DNA of 64,000 nt from Hsuehochloa calcarea (GCA_036346395.1 CM070594.1:32831385-32895384), one strand, 5' to 3'; positions 21,860 to 35,808 are shown, numbered from the stretch's first letter. Notes: generated from the letters alone by a model not told the origin. Made by a program: numbers and translations.

Positions 21860-24075
21860 GGTACAACACCGAGAGAATATCCTATGCTACCTACCCATAC
21901 AGTGCTATAACGTTACCTCCTTTAAAACATTGCGCAAATGATCATGAAAAATTCAAAAAAAGGATAGCATTGACACAAAATCAATCTATTATACCACCAA
22001 ATTTCAAATCAGAATTAGATCTACACATAGAGAAATAAAGAAAGACAAATACAGCTCAAAAGGAAATCAGCAAATAAAAAAGGAGAAAGAAAATGAAAAA
22101 TTAATGTTCACTATAATTTGTTTTTTATGTTTCTCCTAATGTAAGTCATGTTTTCAATTAAATCGTTGTAGGGCACTTTCTCACACCATGACCTATCTAA
22201 CGAAAAAATTTGTAGATTTTTTTATGAGAACATCTCATTATCCACACTCACATAACAACACCTAAACATCAATTGAGCAATGATAAGGTGATTTATTTAC
22301 TTGAGAGTTCTTTATTGCATGAAAGAACAATGATGCTGCCTAATTGTTTAATTGATGATTGTAGGAACGCTAGAAGTATCCATAGTGTCCAGCGGAAGGT
22401 GAGGGAGGAAGGTACTACAAGGGAATGCATGCTTGCAAGAAGCTTCGACCAAAGAAGAAGGAAAGAATATTTCAATCTTTCCAACCAAAGGAGAAGGAAA
22501 GAAACTATTGGGCGAAAAGAGGAAGAAAGGAGAGCCAAAGGGGGTGCATGGGCCCTAGGAGGGAGGCACATAGCCCAAGGTGGGATTTGGCCATGCCTAG
22601 GCGTGGAGGAGGGCTATTAGGCTCCAATACAAACTCAATCTGAATTATAGACCTCTCTCAATTTTAGCCCAAAATCAATTCCGAATTTGAAGCGGATTTC
22701 AATCCAAATTGGGCCCAATGAGTTAAGGAATTGTGTGGGCTTGCATGCCACGCATTTAGGCCTAAGTATAATCATAATTTCAGCTATGTATCATTGGCTT
22801 TCGCTCATAACACTAGAGCTCGCTGCGCTTAGGAGTTGAATTCGCCTCTAGAACCCGAATTGGTACTTTGGGCATGTTGGCCTATATGTGGCCGAACTAA
22901 GGGGGTAGGAACACCCTATTTAATGTTGGTGGCCATACCTAGGAACCTTAACCACGAAATTTGGTATTTTTGTTCAGATTCAACTAGTAGATTGATACCG
23001 TTCTTGAGAAGAACCGTGTGTTCTTACTTCCTTTGTTCTTGCAACTTCTTAGAGTTTGCTTGGGTTGATCTGTCGTGGTCAACCTCTCCATGCATTAGCT
23101 TACGTCCTGGTTGTGTGGATTGGATCATCGTGAGAATTGTGGTATGATTACCATTGAAGAGGTTTTGTGCTTGATACAAGATTACCCTAATTTTAAATTG
23201 CATTGATGTTTTTGAGTTATCATTGTCTACGTGTTTGAAAGATTCTAAGTTGTGAAGATCAAACCCTCATATCATTTTTTATAACTATTTGTATCGTGTT
23301 TTGAGGCGTGTGACATTATAGCACCCTAAGGGTAGGTAACCAAGTATATCTTCTCGTACAACACCATTATAAAACCCCAATTTTTTTTGTCAAATATTAT
23401 AAACCTCAACAACACCAACATCGTGAGCATCAGTCAGTCAGATATAAGGGCGTGACTGGCTGTTCACACGAGTCTCAGCCAGACATGGCAGACGGAATTA
23501 CCTAAATGAATATATAGGTTAAGCTAATTAGCATGTGGTAATAAATACCAGTCGAGTGCCCGTGTGTTACGACGGAAACACAAATTATAGAAAGATGGAC
23601 TTAGAGCCCTTTAAATCCTGATAAAAATTCAGCAAACATCCCATCACCGAATATAGTCCAAACCATACAGAACAAAACAACATATTGAAATGTAGCAACC
23701 TGATTACATCCCTCCTGAATGCCTGCGCGCTTCGCCGGGGTCTTTTGCTATTATGGACAGCATAGATACAATACAATTGAGGAATGCAAATTAATACGGT
23801 ATGAAAGGCATTGATGTATTAGTTCGACAGCCGACAGGGACCAGGAGCGTATAAAGCAAAGGAACAGTATAATAGGACCGCTCAAACAGGCGCTAATGTC
23901 TCATAAAATACATACACTAAGGAGCAAACACTTGGAATCACACAGATATTCATTTGAATGTACATTCATTCCACCCAGTAGAAAGTGGAGAGCTCATGAG
24001 CGCACCTGCAAACATGCAAGGTTTCCTGTCCTAAAGCTGCATTCGCAAAGGACAGGCCCAAGGTAACCCCAAAGT
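21860..24075. other. intergenic, no supported gene
   Basis: Mostly AT-rich. Short open frames at 22273-22643 and 22836-23147 have no recognisable domain, no splice context and no reciprocal support. The stretch 22550-22960 resembles retrotransposon leader or LTR sequence in style, but I cannot place it in a family. Confidence 0.4.
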
Positions 24076-24079
24076 ATAG

Positions 24080-27000
24080 CATCCTGCTTTTCTGAGTTTT
24101 TGAAGATTTTCAAAATTTAAAAATAACCATTTGTTTTTATTGTTAAAAGCTTAATAGGGAATTTCATAATCAAAAACAGTTTAATATGAATTAATCAAAC
24201 TTCAATTAAGTCAAAGTTGGTTTAATTGAGTTTTCTGGTATTTAAAGTCAACATTATTATTCTAAGTATTTTCTTGGATTTACTGGGTTTTAAAACGGGT
24301 TTTTCCCATTTTAAAAAATTAAAAATATTTTTATTTGCAAAAATTAAAGAAAAATTAAAGTTTAAACTATTTTTTTAAGTTCTAAATAATTCAAGAAATT
24401 TCTGTGTATTTTTCTAGAATTATTGGATTTTATTTGCTATTTTCTAAAAAGTATTTTCTTTTGTTGCAATTTCTGAAATTCAGAAACCCTCAAAAATCAC
24501 TTCTACTGTTGGTGGGCTGAATTCCCTCGCAGATGCGGCCGTTCGCCTCGCTACCAAAGCCCGCCGCCGCGACGCTCGCGCTGGTCGTCCGATCGACATC
24601 TCGCGCCTCCCGTGCGTCCCCGCTCCCGGCTGTCGATCGCGATCCAGCGTCTCTCGCGCCTCGCTCGCCGGCTCCCGGTCGCCGATCTCCATCGGACGTC
24701 TCGCCGCCCCAGCGCTGTTCATCGTCTCCTCCCTAGCTTTCCGCGCACGCCACGCGCCACCCCGGTCTTCACCTCGAGCCCGCCACCGCTCTGCCCTGCC
24801 TCGTCCCATCGCCGCCCCGCTCCTCCTCGGCCGTGCCTCCGCCTTGTCTCGCCATGCGTGCTACCCTCCGCATTGTCTTTGCGCAAGGCCAGTCCCTCCT
24901 CCTTGGCTATAAAGGGAGCATCAGACCGCCTCCTCCTCCTTCCATTTTCGCTCATCTCTCTCTCTCTCTCTCCTCCGCCCCAATTCGAGTTTCCTGCTGC
25001 CATGCGTTTGCGCTTATTGCTGTTTATGCCGCGAGCCTCCTCTGGTGACGACGACCCGCCTCCGGTGATCGCCAGCCACCGCCGTCCTCGTGGCGCATCT
25101 CCCTGCCGCCGGACCTCCTCCCGAAGCGTCGCCGCCTCCTTCGCCGGCTGCGCTGCTCTCCTCGCCGCAGATCGAAACTGTAGCGCCGGTTCCCCGTGAG
25201 CTCCTCTCCTCTGGGTGCTCGCCCAGCAGCTCGCACCGCCAAACGCCGGTGAGCCCTTGCCTCCGCAGCGCCACCGCACGCCGACGTGGTCGCACACGTG
25301 GCGCCTGGTCACACCACCGCGGCCGCCACGTGGCACCGTGGACGCTGACGCAATTTCCGATTTTTCTGTTGAAAAATAATTCTAAAAATCCTAAAATCTG
25401 ATTTTCTATCATTTTATATGATTTCTAACTTCCAAGGCCATAACTTCTTCATCCGAACTCTGATTTGAGTGATCCAAATTTCTATATTCATTTAAAATCT
25501 GGCCCTTTCAGTTGGTTCTGGTTTTGTAATTTTTGGAGTTCATTTGTTGTTGTTTTATTTATTTATGCTCTTTTCGCACGTGTAGATTCCGGCGTTTCGG
25601 AAGAATTCTTCGACCCGACAACCAAAGCACCACAACTCTTCAACGAAGGCAAGTCGTAGTCCTTTGACCATGTTGTACCCATTTTGCACAAGTATATTAT
25701 TTTATATCAACATGCATGGCTAGTTTTATAAAAATAGTTTTGGGAGTAGCTAATTACCTAATTGTCATTATGCCTCCTTGGTAAATTGAGAATGAAATGT
25801 CCCCTTGAATGACATAAATCCTTGGACACCTTAGGATGGTTAATTACTAGTTGGACACGTTTGTATTACTAATATAGGTGTGTATTATGCTTAGTCATGC
25901 TCTAGTTACCCGTTGCAACTCACAATCACATGCTCAAAGAAGAAATGAACTTGACTAAAAGAAATATGGAATTGTGGTGTGAAGCCACTATTATTAAAAG
26001 ATGTGGATAAACCAAAAATGATTTATGCTCAAAGTAGTGATCGCGGCGAGAAAGAGGGTGCGGGAAGCACATTGGGATGTCGTAGTCTCGCCTGAGCAGT
26101 CAACTAAGGACTTAACTTTGTACGTCATTGATCTAGGTCACACCGTGCAACCACAAGTCCATTATAGGGTGGACCTGACCAACCAATTAGGGAAGTTTTG
26201 AGTCGGTTCTATTTTGGTTGTTAAATGGCGCAAGAGGGGGCCGGGAAAGCGAATCCTTAGCAAGCAGAATCGAGTCAAAATGTAACTTTGTAAAGGCCTT
26301 ATGATAATCACTTAGTCGCACACCTTCGAAAGTGTGTTAGACGGACATTACAAGTGATTTATCTCTTGTAGATAAAGCTGTACAACCTCTGCAAAGTGTC
26401 AAAAATCTATTCGAATAGATGTGTCCCCAGCTATGGATATGCCCGAATTCTTTCACGCAAAGGGTAAAATTTTCAAAAATGTAGGAATAGTTCGATGAAA
26501 TGGTTCCTTGTTTCAAAGAAACTTGATTAATTATGTATTAATCTTTCAAACAATGCTTTGTAATCTACTTACTGTATTTACTGTCAAATTTATTTTCTGC
26601 AAATTAACCATAAAAACCATCCTTGTTCAAGACTTGTATGAATACTATTTGCATACATTTTCGTACGACTTGCTAAGTACTTTATGTACTCACAGCTATA
26701 CGTCATTTGTTGATCAGTATCTACAGAAGAACCAGAAATCATCGAGTTCTACGAGGAAGGCTACTTTGAAGACTTTGCGAATTAAGTCGCGTCCTCCACT
26801 CGATTGCCTGTGGGCATGTCGATTGGCATCCATGATGTTTTGGATGTCCGCTGCAAGAAACTCTGTTGTTGTTAATCCCTGCGTGGCAACTTTTGTAAGA
26901 ACTTGACCATAAGGTCCTTTTACGCTAATTAATATTACTTTGTCTGCTTCGTTAGTTTCGTTGTTGTATGGATATGATAACATTATTGTTGCAACAGTGC
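24080..27000 (+). repeat. LTR-like segment related to the 3.1-kb LTR family
   Basis: Order of landmarks is as in the LTR at 44461-47605. An AT-rich start is followed by a GC/CT-rich proline- and arginine-coding block (24530-25340), with a TATA-like GGCTATAAAGGGAGC at about 24903, then AT-rich DNA. Next comes a TTCGCACGTGTAGATTCCGGCG-type segment ending in AACGAAGGCAAGTCG (compare AACCAAGGCGAGTC at 45870), then GTGTACAACCTCTGCAAAGTGT (compare TGTAAAACCTCTGTAGAGTCT at 46690) and ACAGAAGAACCAGAAATC (compare 47160-47190). Ends are not defined and no internal region is attached, so it is a diverged solo or truncated LTR. Confidence 0.5.
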
Positions 27001-29450
27001 GAGCTAGCTACTGATCATGGGACTAGCTCGGTATGCACAGAGGGTTACGGGGTTGCATATCCTAAGGCCGACACAAAGCTAGAAACCAAAATTGAAGTTT
27101 GTATCTAAAACTTGGTAAAAACATAATATATACATAGAGACAAACAAACAATCTGCATATACAAAACTTTAGGCCTATCACAGTCCTCTCGGTGAAGAAA
27201 ATTGGTACCTTCTATTATCATTATAGTTTGGATCATCCTACTTAAGAATGCAAGAAACAAATCTGGTATTAATTTTTGAGTCATTCAATGTGATATGATC
27301 AAATACTACGTAGAAACAGTAGCAATTTGTAAAGAGGAAAAATTGGTGTTCTTTTGTAGTGGATCAAAAGAGGGATATGGAGTGCATGCATGTCAGTGAA
27401 CACTTAACCACAAAGGCCTTCTTGTGGATTTCTCTTCGTAAAAGAAGTATATTAAAATATTACTCTTACTTACCAGTTGACTACCCAAACTTGTGCGCAT
27501 CAGTCTACATTATCAATCCATGAAATATCTTTGAATTTTCCTTGAACTGCGTAAAATTTATGGAAAGTATATGAGGGAAATGGTACAAAGACAATATATT
27601 CGACATCACCAATGAGATAATACTTAAAAGAATAATCTGAAGCCAATAAGTACAATCGCTACAAGGGAAAAGCTGAGGAAATGAAAAGAGACACTTAAGC
27701 CATTAAAGTATCCTTTTACAATTCAGTGGCAGTGGCAAATGTCATATCATTAAATGGCACACCATCTTGCTTCTAGAGTCTAGATAGCCCCCACATTTCT
27801 TAATCCTACTCTACTATGCCATGACTCATTAAGCAATAAGAGGTTGGTTTTATTGGTGAAACAACAGTCAGCTTTCTTCGTGAAAACATGAGTAATCGGA
27901 AAGCCTTGTTAACAAGGTTGCAAATAGCGCCGATATAGCGGCGATATGACGTTTTATCATCAAAATTAGGCCAACGCTAAAATTTAATGCAGATATCGCA
28001 ACTGGTGATTTTTGGCAATTTAAACATATTTAAGTAGCATAATTAAGTACGAAAAAAACAATGGCTAAAAGTGACACTCTTCCAAACCTGCAAGAACCCA
28101 GCATGCTTCCAAATGATTATTACTGTACATGAACCTAACCTAGCTCATTATAACTCCAATTAAATTAAAGATAGGTTATATAGTTAATTGGGATGCGTAA
28201 GTGAGTAGCTGGTACATAATAACAACCCCAAGATCCTACATATACAAATTAATCCAGCCAAATCAAGTGTTTTTGTACCCCACTCCGCCGTTGCCTATTA
28301 TAGCTCCACCTAGCCTACGTTGTTAATTTCCAGAAATACTACAAGATCTAAATATGTCATGAAGCTGAGGTTGCAGTAAAAATGCATTACTTTGCAATAT
28401 GAAATATTCAATGCATAGCATATTAGCATCGTAGTTCCTAAGAAAAAAGGAAACAAATGTATTTGCATGGCATATTAGCATCTATCCACCTATTATTAGT
28501 TGTTCATCAAGGGTTGCTAATTTCCAGAAATACTACAAGATCTAAATATGTCATGAAGCTGAGGTTGCAGTCCAACAATTTGACTGACTATGAAACTTAC
28601 AGTCCTCTCATGTTGCTGAATACATCAAAATTGCATCTAGATGACAGAGCATTGTACCTTCTCTTGATATATCCTATCCAAGCTTCCAAAATTCAACAAA
28701 TTTAAGTCCAACTCTTAAAGCAAAGCGTCAAACTTCTAGTTCTCAAATTAACACAAAGTCATCCTGAAGAAAAAAAAAATCATATTAGGAAGCAAATACC
28801 TTGAAATTCCCAATAGTTACATAACTTGAATCTAATTTGTAGAAAAGATCAATCGAGAGCCCATCACAAGAAAACAAAATAGCACACTGAAACATGCATA
28901 CCTCTCTAATATCTATATTGGCTAAAAAATATTACCTTTGGCACTAAAGAATGCACATACTAAATGAACATCAAATCCACTGACAATCCCAACAATAGAT
29001 AGTAAAGCACCTATCAGATTTGCATGGTATCACCATAATAAGTATAGCTAACTTCACAAATTCCCAACCTCTGATGCGAAGATACACCCATTCACTCATA
29101 AAAAATGGACCATATTCTGGACCGAAAAGAAAACAGAGATCCCATCACGATTTTGAAACCGAAATGAAAAGGAGTCCCAAATCAACCCTGAAACTACCCC
29201 AAGCTTTTCGCCAGCCAACGAATGCTAAACATACCACCAAATTGACAACTTATGTGTTTTCTTGCAACATAGCCTCCAAATCAGTGAACTCAATAGTGAA
29301 TGGTGCAATATTACTCATTAGGACACATCCAAATTTTTTATGAAGCCAAGAAAACATAGACTTATACCCGACTTGACAAAAACTGGACAAAATTACACCA
29401 AATCATCGTCCTAACTTCCAATCCAAAATCGTACATATTCAAAATTACAA
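27001..29450. other. intergenic, no supported gene; contains local duplications
   Basis: AT-rich sequence without a convincing exon. A 57-base block (AATTTCCAGAAATACTACAAG to GAGGTTGCAG) occurs at about 28324-28375 and again at 28519-28570. A smaller block, GCATATTAGCATC, occurs at about 28418 and 28471. Part of this stretch could be the large first intron of the RING gene fragment on the minus strand, but I found no second exon. Confidence 0.45.
28324..28570. repeat. direct repeat pair, about 55 bp each, spaced 195 bp
   Basis: The two copies are essentially identical across TTTCCAGAAATACTACAAGA and TCTAAATATGTCATGAAGCT and GAGGTTGCAGT, then diverge. The identity implies a recent local duplication. 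Confidence 0.85.
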
Positions 29451-29778
29451 ACTATAAATCACAACATATGCTATGTCCATATAAATTCCATGCATAATCC
29501 CAAGTGGACCACGAAATCAAACCCCCAATCCACGAAATTCTTATCAATCTTCAGTAATTATGGCCACATTTCACACAAGAGCGCACTCAGATCATCTCCC
29601 CAAACCCTAATCTATCCCCAAAATTCTGACTTTTCCTATTCTAGTCGCACCAGTAGAACACCTAAATTGCCCCTCCAAGAATTCAAGGCCGCGCCTTCAT
29701 CATGTAAATCCCACTTCCCCAAGAAAGCATCACACAATTGGGAACAAGTGGGAGATCTAGAGACAGTGAGCAACTCAC

Positions 29779-29998
29779 CGAGGTGGAACTCGTGGCCACA
29801 CTGTAGCTTCGCCGCCGTGGACCTGCCCTCGCCGCCAGCGACCACCGCTTCGAGGCAGATCGAGCACGACACCACTGCCGCGGCACTCTCCCCCTTGTCG
29901 GCAGCGCCATCGTCGCCCTCGACCTCCCCCTCCCAGCCGCATCAGCCACCTCTCTCCCCCATGATCGTCTCCTCCTCCTCCTCCTCCTCGACGCCCAT
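29779..29998 (-). pseudogene. orphan first exon of a RING-finger (E3 ligase-like) gene, with in-frame stop
   Basis: On the minus strand an ATG at 29998 opens MGVEEEEEEETIMGERGG. A TGA follows at 29944-29942 (codon 19), and the same frame then continues for 54 codons to an ideal donor site (CACCTCG|GTGAGT, donor at 29778). The end of the frame reads VVSCSICLEAVVAGGEG then RSTAAKLQCGHEFHL. The spacing C-x2-C, 18 residues, C-x-H-x2-H is the first half of a RING-H2 zinc-binding domain, the usual class of ubiquitin E3 ligases. The second half should be in exon 2, which I cannot find within 2.8 kb downstream. The acidic E-run fits a conserved N-terminus. Either the TGA is a real disabling mutation or a sequence error. 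Without exon 2 the fragment is non-functional as it stands. Confidence 0.65.
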
Positions 29999-30439
29999 CC
30001 CGGAGCTCGCCGCGTTCCCCACCACTCCTGCCAGATCCCACCCAAATAGATACCAAAACGGTCGCCCTGGCAGCGTCGAGATGCGATTTTGATGTATTCA
30101 TCTAGATGCTGGCGAGGAGGCATGAGAGGGAATCTCGGCCGCCGGACGTCCACGTGGGTGCTTGGAGGAGGGCTGGCGCACGACGATGGCGGAGGAAACC
30201 AGGGCAGCGCGAGGAAAGGGAGGAATGCGCAGCGCCCGGAGCTCGCGGGTGTGAGGGGGGTGAGAAGGGGAAGGACGGCGGCTCGCGGGAGTGAGGGAGA
30301 CGGGAGGGTAGCGGGCGGCGGTGATGGAGGGGAATCACGGAGGCTACCGATGGTGTTGATTGTCGAGGAGATGTGGTGGGTGGGAGGGTGCGATGGGCGA
30401 GACACGTCGCGTTGGGGAGGAGCCGAGTAGGTGCTGCGC

Positions 30440-33320
30440 TGTGAAGCGACGCGGGAGGGGAACGACGATGCGGGAGGGCGAGACGAGGAAGGCGTCGCGT
30501 GGGGTGGGGTGTGAACGGTTATTTAACTGGTAATATTTCAGAATGTATTTAGTGTTAATAGGTAATTCAGTGATAAAATTATAATATCAATCTTGATCGG
30601 TGAATCTGAATTGAACAATTAAGATTAATGCGGACTCCTACCTCTAAACCATTTAATCACTTTGCATGCTCTTACCTTTAATGCACCTTCATTAATACGT
30701 CTTCATTAAACACCATGCATGTTTCCACCTCCAACGGTCAAGATCCAGATCCAACGGTCAAAATTGGTATTAGCACTTTAACACTGAATTACCTATTAGC
30801 ACTAGATATGTTTCCTTTAACTATATAGTTAGTTATAATATTATAAATTAAATATCTCAGTTTTTGACGTATTGTATGTCTCTCAGGACTGGAACACGTA
30901 CACTTTTATAAAATTTAAAGTATCAATTCTATACACAAGTTATTACAATACCGAATTTTTATAATTTACAATACGAAAGACATTAAAAGTTTATATTATA
31001 CAAATAGGGTTAACTGGCCAAATGATAAGATAAATAACTAAAGTTGCAGCGGAAGCAAAAACCATAAGATGGCGATAAACAAAAGTCAACCGGCTACCCT
31101 TACCCATAAGGCAACCAACCAAAAACCCACCGAGCTAGTCGTCCTGTACAAAGTCGGTCTCACAATAGTCAATCTCTTAGGAATCAACCTCCTCTCATAC
31201 TGTAGCAACCGAGTTAAATACAAGGTTGTACTCAAAAATCTTACAAGCAAAGGAATATATAGATGTATTCATATATCAAAGAAAATACTACTACACTTAG
31301 TAATTTTCGGCATAAACGAGTTTTCTTTGCTATAGAATAATAGATTGTAAGACAATTTACTCAATCTATTTTTATTTATTTAAATAACAGCGAGACAACA
31401 AATATAACCATAATTAGCATCCTATAGGTGACTTCTCAACAACCACTACAATATAACACGAATTACCCATTTGTACCACCTGATTTCAAGTTTTAATGAA
31501 AATGCTATAGTCTAACTCTCAAAAGATCTTCCCAAGCGTGTTCATAACTTAAGACGAGACTATTCAAATAGTTTATAGACCTGCAGGGGTGTACAACTTT
31601 ACCCACATGTCAAACCGTTCATTTTACCAAGCTATTTAGCATACTTCCTTATGTATGCCGGCAGAGCTAAGTCATACGAGACATTTTCCAATATAATGCA
31701 TTAATTACGAGTCTGGATAGAAACTCGTACGTTGTATCGGAGTCACCGGTAAATATTCGATCAACTACCCCTTGGGATAAAATCTTAGACAACTATCGAT
31801 GCTCCTCGGGCTGGAGGACCTAAATAGGAACCCACCCCCCGCACACCCAACACAACAGAATATTTTTTTAACACAACCCACACACCCACCACCTGCGACT
31901 CGGAGCTAATGCATGCCAAAGTACTAAGTCAAGAAGGCTCCCATATGCCCTCATGTGGAATGCATGCAATAGTGCTTGGTTCAGTGGGACGATATATTCG
32001 GCCCTTGTTGATCTAGCACCAACCACACACCCGATAATCACACCATCAACCATGTGGCCAAATCTAAATCTTTTTACTTTCAGTTTTAGTTTTTTCAAAT
32101 ACAGTTACATACATGAGTACCCTGGCCTAAGTATTTAAAGTGTTGATATAACGACCATCGCCAAACGATGATCCCCACACTCGTTTCTAAGCATTTCTAA
32201 ACGACATCAACTCATATACTTTATATATAAATGACTAGAGTCCATTCATCAGACTTTAAATCATTAACAATAATCTAACCTAGACTTAGTAGCAATGGTA
32301 AGTATTTACCTACAACTCATGCATCTATTCAGATTAACTACTCTTAACGAAAATTAACATCCGAAATAGCACATGCATACATACATTTGCAATCGATATA
32401 ATTTTATCAAAAGTAATAGGAGCAATATGTTCAGGGGTGTTGCTTGCCTTGTTGGAGATATTCAACTTGCTGCAGAGGATATATAATAGAATCGTCGAAA
32501 CTTATCGAAAGAATCGAGAAGAACCAATAAGAACGGATAAATTGAATAAACTCAAAAAATTCGAAATCATCCAAAAATCATGAAATTTACACATAAGGTA
32601 GAGCATGATTTTATATGAATTTATAAATAAAAATCACTTGATTTGGATTTTGTATGCAAAAGTTATAGCCTAAATAATTCTGCTGGAAAAGAAAATTATG
32701 ACAATAGGGTTTCGGTATTGTTCATCCTAATTCCAATTTTTAGTAAAATTTTCTAGAACAATGATGAACATTAAATTTTATGGTAGACATAGCATGACAT
32801 TTTAAGCATAACAAAAATTGATTCACTTCATTTGGAGTTAAAATGAATTCTATACGTATTTTCAATGGTATGACATTAGTGAGCAGATAATTTGAAAACT
32901 AAATTTTTCAGTGACACTAACATGCTCAAAAACTATCCCTAATAAAAATATATTAAATAAAATGCTCAAAACATATTCCATAATAAAATACATTAAAAAA
33001 TAAAACCCAACAAAATTGGTTTCACTCAATTCGGAGTTAAAATGAATTAGTTATGAATTTTTGAAGTTATATGAATTTACAGTGTAAAAATAATTCCCTT
33101 TGTATTTTCTAATTGTATTAATTACTTTTTATACACAGCTAAACCTAGCCATAGCCACTGATGGGTGGGGTCTACTGAATAGTGCTTCCTTGTGAGACCC
33201 AAAAATTGTAACTTGGGGCCTATTGTGTTATTTTGTGTCATTTCCTAGATCAGTAGATGGCACACACAGTTACATTATTGGTTCAAACACATATCACAAA
33301 AATACAGAGTTATTACATAA
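30440..33320 (-). repeat. AT-rich DNA with a minus-oriented LTR-like segment
   Basis: No gene is supported. GTTGCAGCGGAAGC at 31041-31054 followed by about 2 kb of AT-rich DNA resembles the reverse complement of the distal part of the 3.1-kb LTR family (whose plus strand has GCTTCCGATGTCGCTTCCGC near 47370). A similar AGCAGCGGAAG occurs at 33397 and starts a second such segment. Boundaries are not defined and the assignment rests on short landmarks only. Confidence 0.35.
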
Positions 33321-35059
33321 TATTAAATAAAGCATAAGTATACCTTACGACTTTTAGCTTGCAGAATGGCCGGATAGGCCAAATACTTTTAGAAATCAGC
33401 AGCGGAAGAATAATCAAAATACAACATGTGGAACCCTCACGATATGCCCACGGCAATCGATCGTGGGCTCATGACTTAGTTCTTGGCCTTCTTGATCTTG
33501 GTCTTGATCAATACTCATACGTGTCCCTCAGCCCCCTTTTATGTTTACTTGGCAAAAGAATGTAAATAGCGAGCATGAGTACACAACTCTTACTTGCTAG
33601 CTAACACACAATGCAATTATTATACATGCAAGGCTAAGCAAAGGGGGCTCATGGTTCTTTTATTTTGCATAAAGTCATTTATTGAAATAGATTAAGTAGT
33701 AGAAAACTCGAGACTTAACATTTTACTAACACAAGTTTTATAAACGAGTTTTCGTTGTAAAGTACTAGTGGAGATTTTGTCTCCTATATCATTTGAGTGA
33801 GTCCATCCACCCAATGCTCAGCTATCTCATATTTACCACGGTCCTGGGCCGGGCTTTCTCAAATCTCGTGGCTCGACCTACCCTTTCATTCCACACACAC
33901 AAATAGTTTTATAAAAATAAAAGCTATATCAAACAAGTTCTCAGCACCGCTCTTGACCGTGGGCACGGTCATCTAGATAGTTTTCTTACTCTGCAGAATT
34001 TGTACACTTTACCCACAGGAGATAATTAACTTATATTGTCCCTGACACACTTCTATGGGTCTACGACTAAGTTGATTATCACAAGGCCTTTACAATGCCC
34101 TACCCATTGCAACTTCATCCGCTAGGTTTCACTACAGAGGATGGTTTCCTAATGCAATACAGTCACGCTTCACTTTGGACCTCAATCCTCTGGTTGGTTG
34201 TCTACTAAGACCATAATGCATGCCACCCTCTGTAGCCCCCTTTTGTGTCGTAGTAGTTTCCTCATGTATTATAGCCGCACCACCCTGGAATGGTTGTCAT
34301 CTATACTATAATACATACCACATGAGCGGGATGATGAAAGCAACACTGAGGTGAACAAATTAGTTAGCCAGGTCGTACATGTTACCGACCTGTGGTTGCA
34401 CTATTTTATATGAGAGGTCATCACATGATTCGGTCCTTAATTGACTTGGGATGTACATCCACATACCCTACTGTCGTGCACCCCGCACCAACCACTGTTT
34501 CCAGCTGCCCAAGTCAAAATCTATTTTTTTAGGTTTTATTTTGTTTAAAATAACCTTTATTCCAACATACTAACTAGGCTCCCACCTCGACTGCCCAAAT
34601 CTAATTTTTCATGTTTTGAATAATTCTTACCGGGCAATTTAATCACTACTACACAAAACCTCATCACAAACGGTTCAAAAACCGTCTGAATTTATGCGTC
34701 TGTAATGACATGAGATCATCACAGACGATTCTTGAACCGTTTGTGGAAAAAGCTATCACAGACGGACGATTCGTGAATAGAACCGTCTGTGATAGCTTTT
34801 TCTATTGCAAAAAAAAAACGAAAGCGGATTTTCACTTCGTCTGGAGCCTCCCGAGCCTCGCAAATGAATCTGATATGGATTTTCATATTGAACTTTTCAT
34901 TAGCTTTCCCACAATAGCCACAGCATCACAGTAGTATCAACTCAATCCATTCACAGAGCACTAAAAATAACACGGCATCGCCCACATCACAGTAGCATCA
35001 ACTCAATCCATTCACAGAGTACTAACACATCACAGTAGTAATCCACATCACAGAGCAAA

Positions 35060-35440
35060 AGGGGGGAGTAGAGAGAGTGAGTTGTGGGAGGCTGGGGCGA
35101 CGGGGTCGTGGGAGGCCGACGACGATGAGGTCGTGGGAGGCCGACGACGATGAGGTCGTGGGAGGCTGGGGCGACGAGGTCGTGGGAGGCCGACGACGAT
35201 GAGGCCGAGGCGAGGTGGAGAAGGCCGCGGGCGACGAGCTCAGGGGAGGACGGGGCGACGAAGTAGAGGAGGCCACGGGCGACGAGGTCGTGTGGTCGGC
35301 GGCGAGCGAGTGCTGGGCGAGGTGGAGGCCACAGGCACGAGCTCTGGGAGGCCGGAGCGCAAGGTCAGGGCGAGACGGAGATGATAGAGGAGGAGATGGA
35401 GATGGAGATGGCAAAGGAGGAGATGGAGGACTCTGTTAAT
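35060..35440. repeat. GC-rich tandem repeats inside the CACTA element
   Basis: Built from variants of GAGGTCGTGGGAGGCCGACGACGAT (first clear copies at about 35104, 35128 and 35176), grading into GGCGACGAGGT and GAGATGGAGATGG repeats. All frames are open over short stretches and give Arg/Gly- or Pro/Ser-rich strings without domain character. It may derive from a captured GC-rich host segment, which is inference. Confidence 0.7.
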
Positions 35441-35634
35441 ATAAAGAGATTTTCGGCAGCCCGCCTATTAAGTGCAAATTTTTATTTTCCCGCCCAACAT
35501 AACAAAAGTATCATAGACGGTTTTATACAAAACCGTCTCTGATGACATATCACAGACGGTTTGTATCACGAACCGTCTGTGATAAGCGTCTCATCACAAA
35601 TGGTTCTTAATACGAACCATTTGTGATTTTAGCG

Positions 35635-35808
35635 TTTACCATGGCTTGGATTTTTACCATGGTTGTGTGCCGCGGCAAAGGATTGTGTGCCGCGGTAGAG
35701 GATTATGTTCCGCGGTAGAGGATTGGCATAGTAAAAATCCAAAACCATGGTAAAATCAAAGAGTAAGGAAAATTCCAAAATCATTGTAAAAATCCAAGCC
35801 ATGGTAAA
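35635..35808. repeat. foldback repeat nested in the CACTA element
   Basis: The left arm TTTACCATGGCTTGGATTTT is matched by the complement of the right arm ending AAAATCCAAGCCATGGTAAA. A second inner pair around CCATGGT lies within. The centre contains three copies of GTGCCGCGG/TTCCGCGG plus (T/C)AGAGGATT. The structure predicts a stable hairpin of about 170 nt if transcribed. Confidence 0.75.

Noticed and set aside
22273..22643. Possible Lys/Arg-rich small protein
   Set aside because: The frame is built from GAAGGAAAGAA-type purine repeats and has no homology signal or gene context that I can recognise.
24533..25412. Open frames of up to 205 codons on both strands
   Set aside because: Same GC-rich LTR-type composition as at 44.6-45.5 kb, with no domain, splice context or conservation.
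27190..27260. Possible gag zinc-knuckle trace (YHYSLDHPT-stop-ECK)
   Set aside because: The motif is too short and is broken by a stop; no adjoining gag sequence supports it.
29490..30092. Plus-strand open frame of 200 codons opposite the RING exon
   Set aside because: It is the antisense of the RING exon and its GC-rich leader. The minus strand has the zinc-ligand pattern and a donor site; the plus strand has no domain.
35022..35439. Arg/Gly- or Pro/Ser-rich open frames
   Set aside because: They are produced by GC-rich tandem repeats within a non-autonomous CACTA element.
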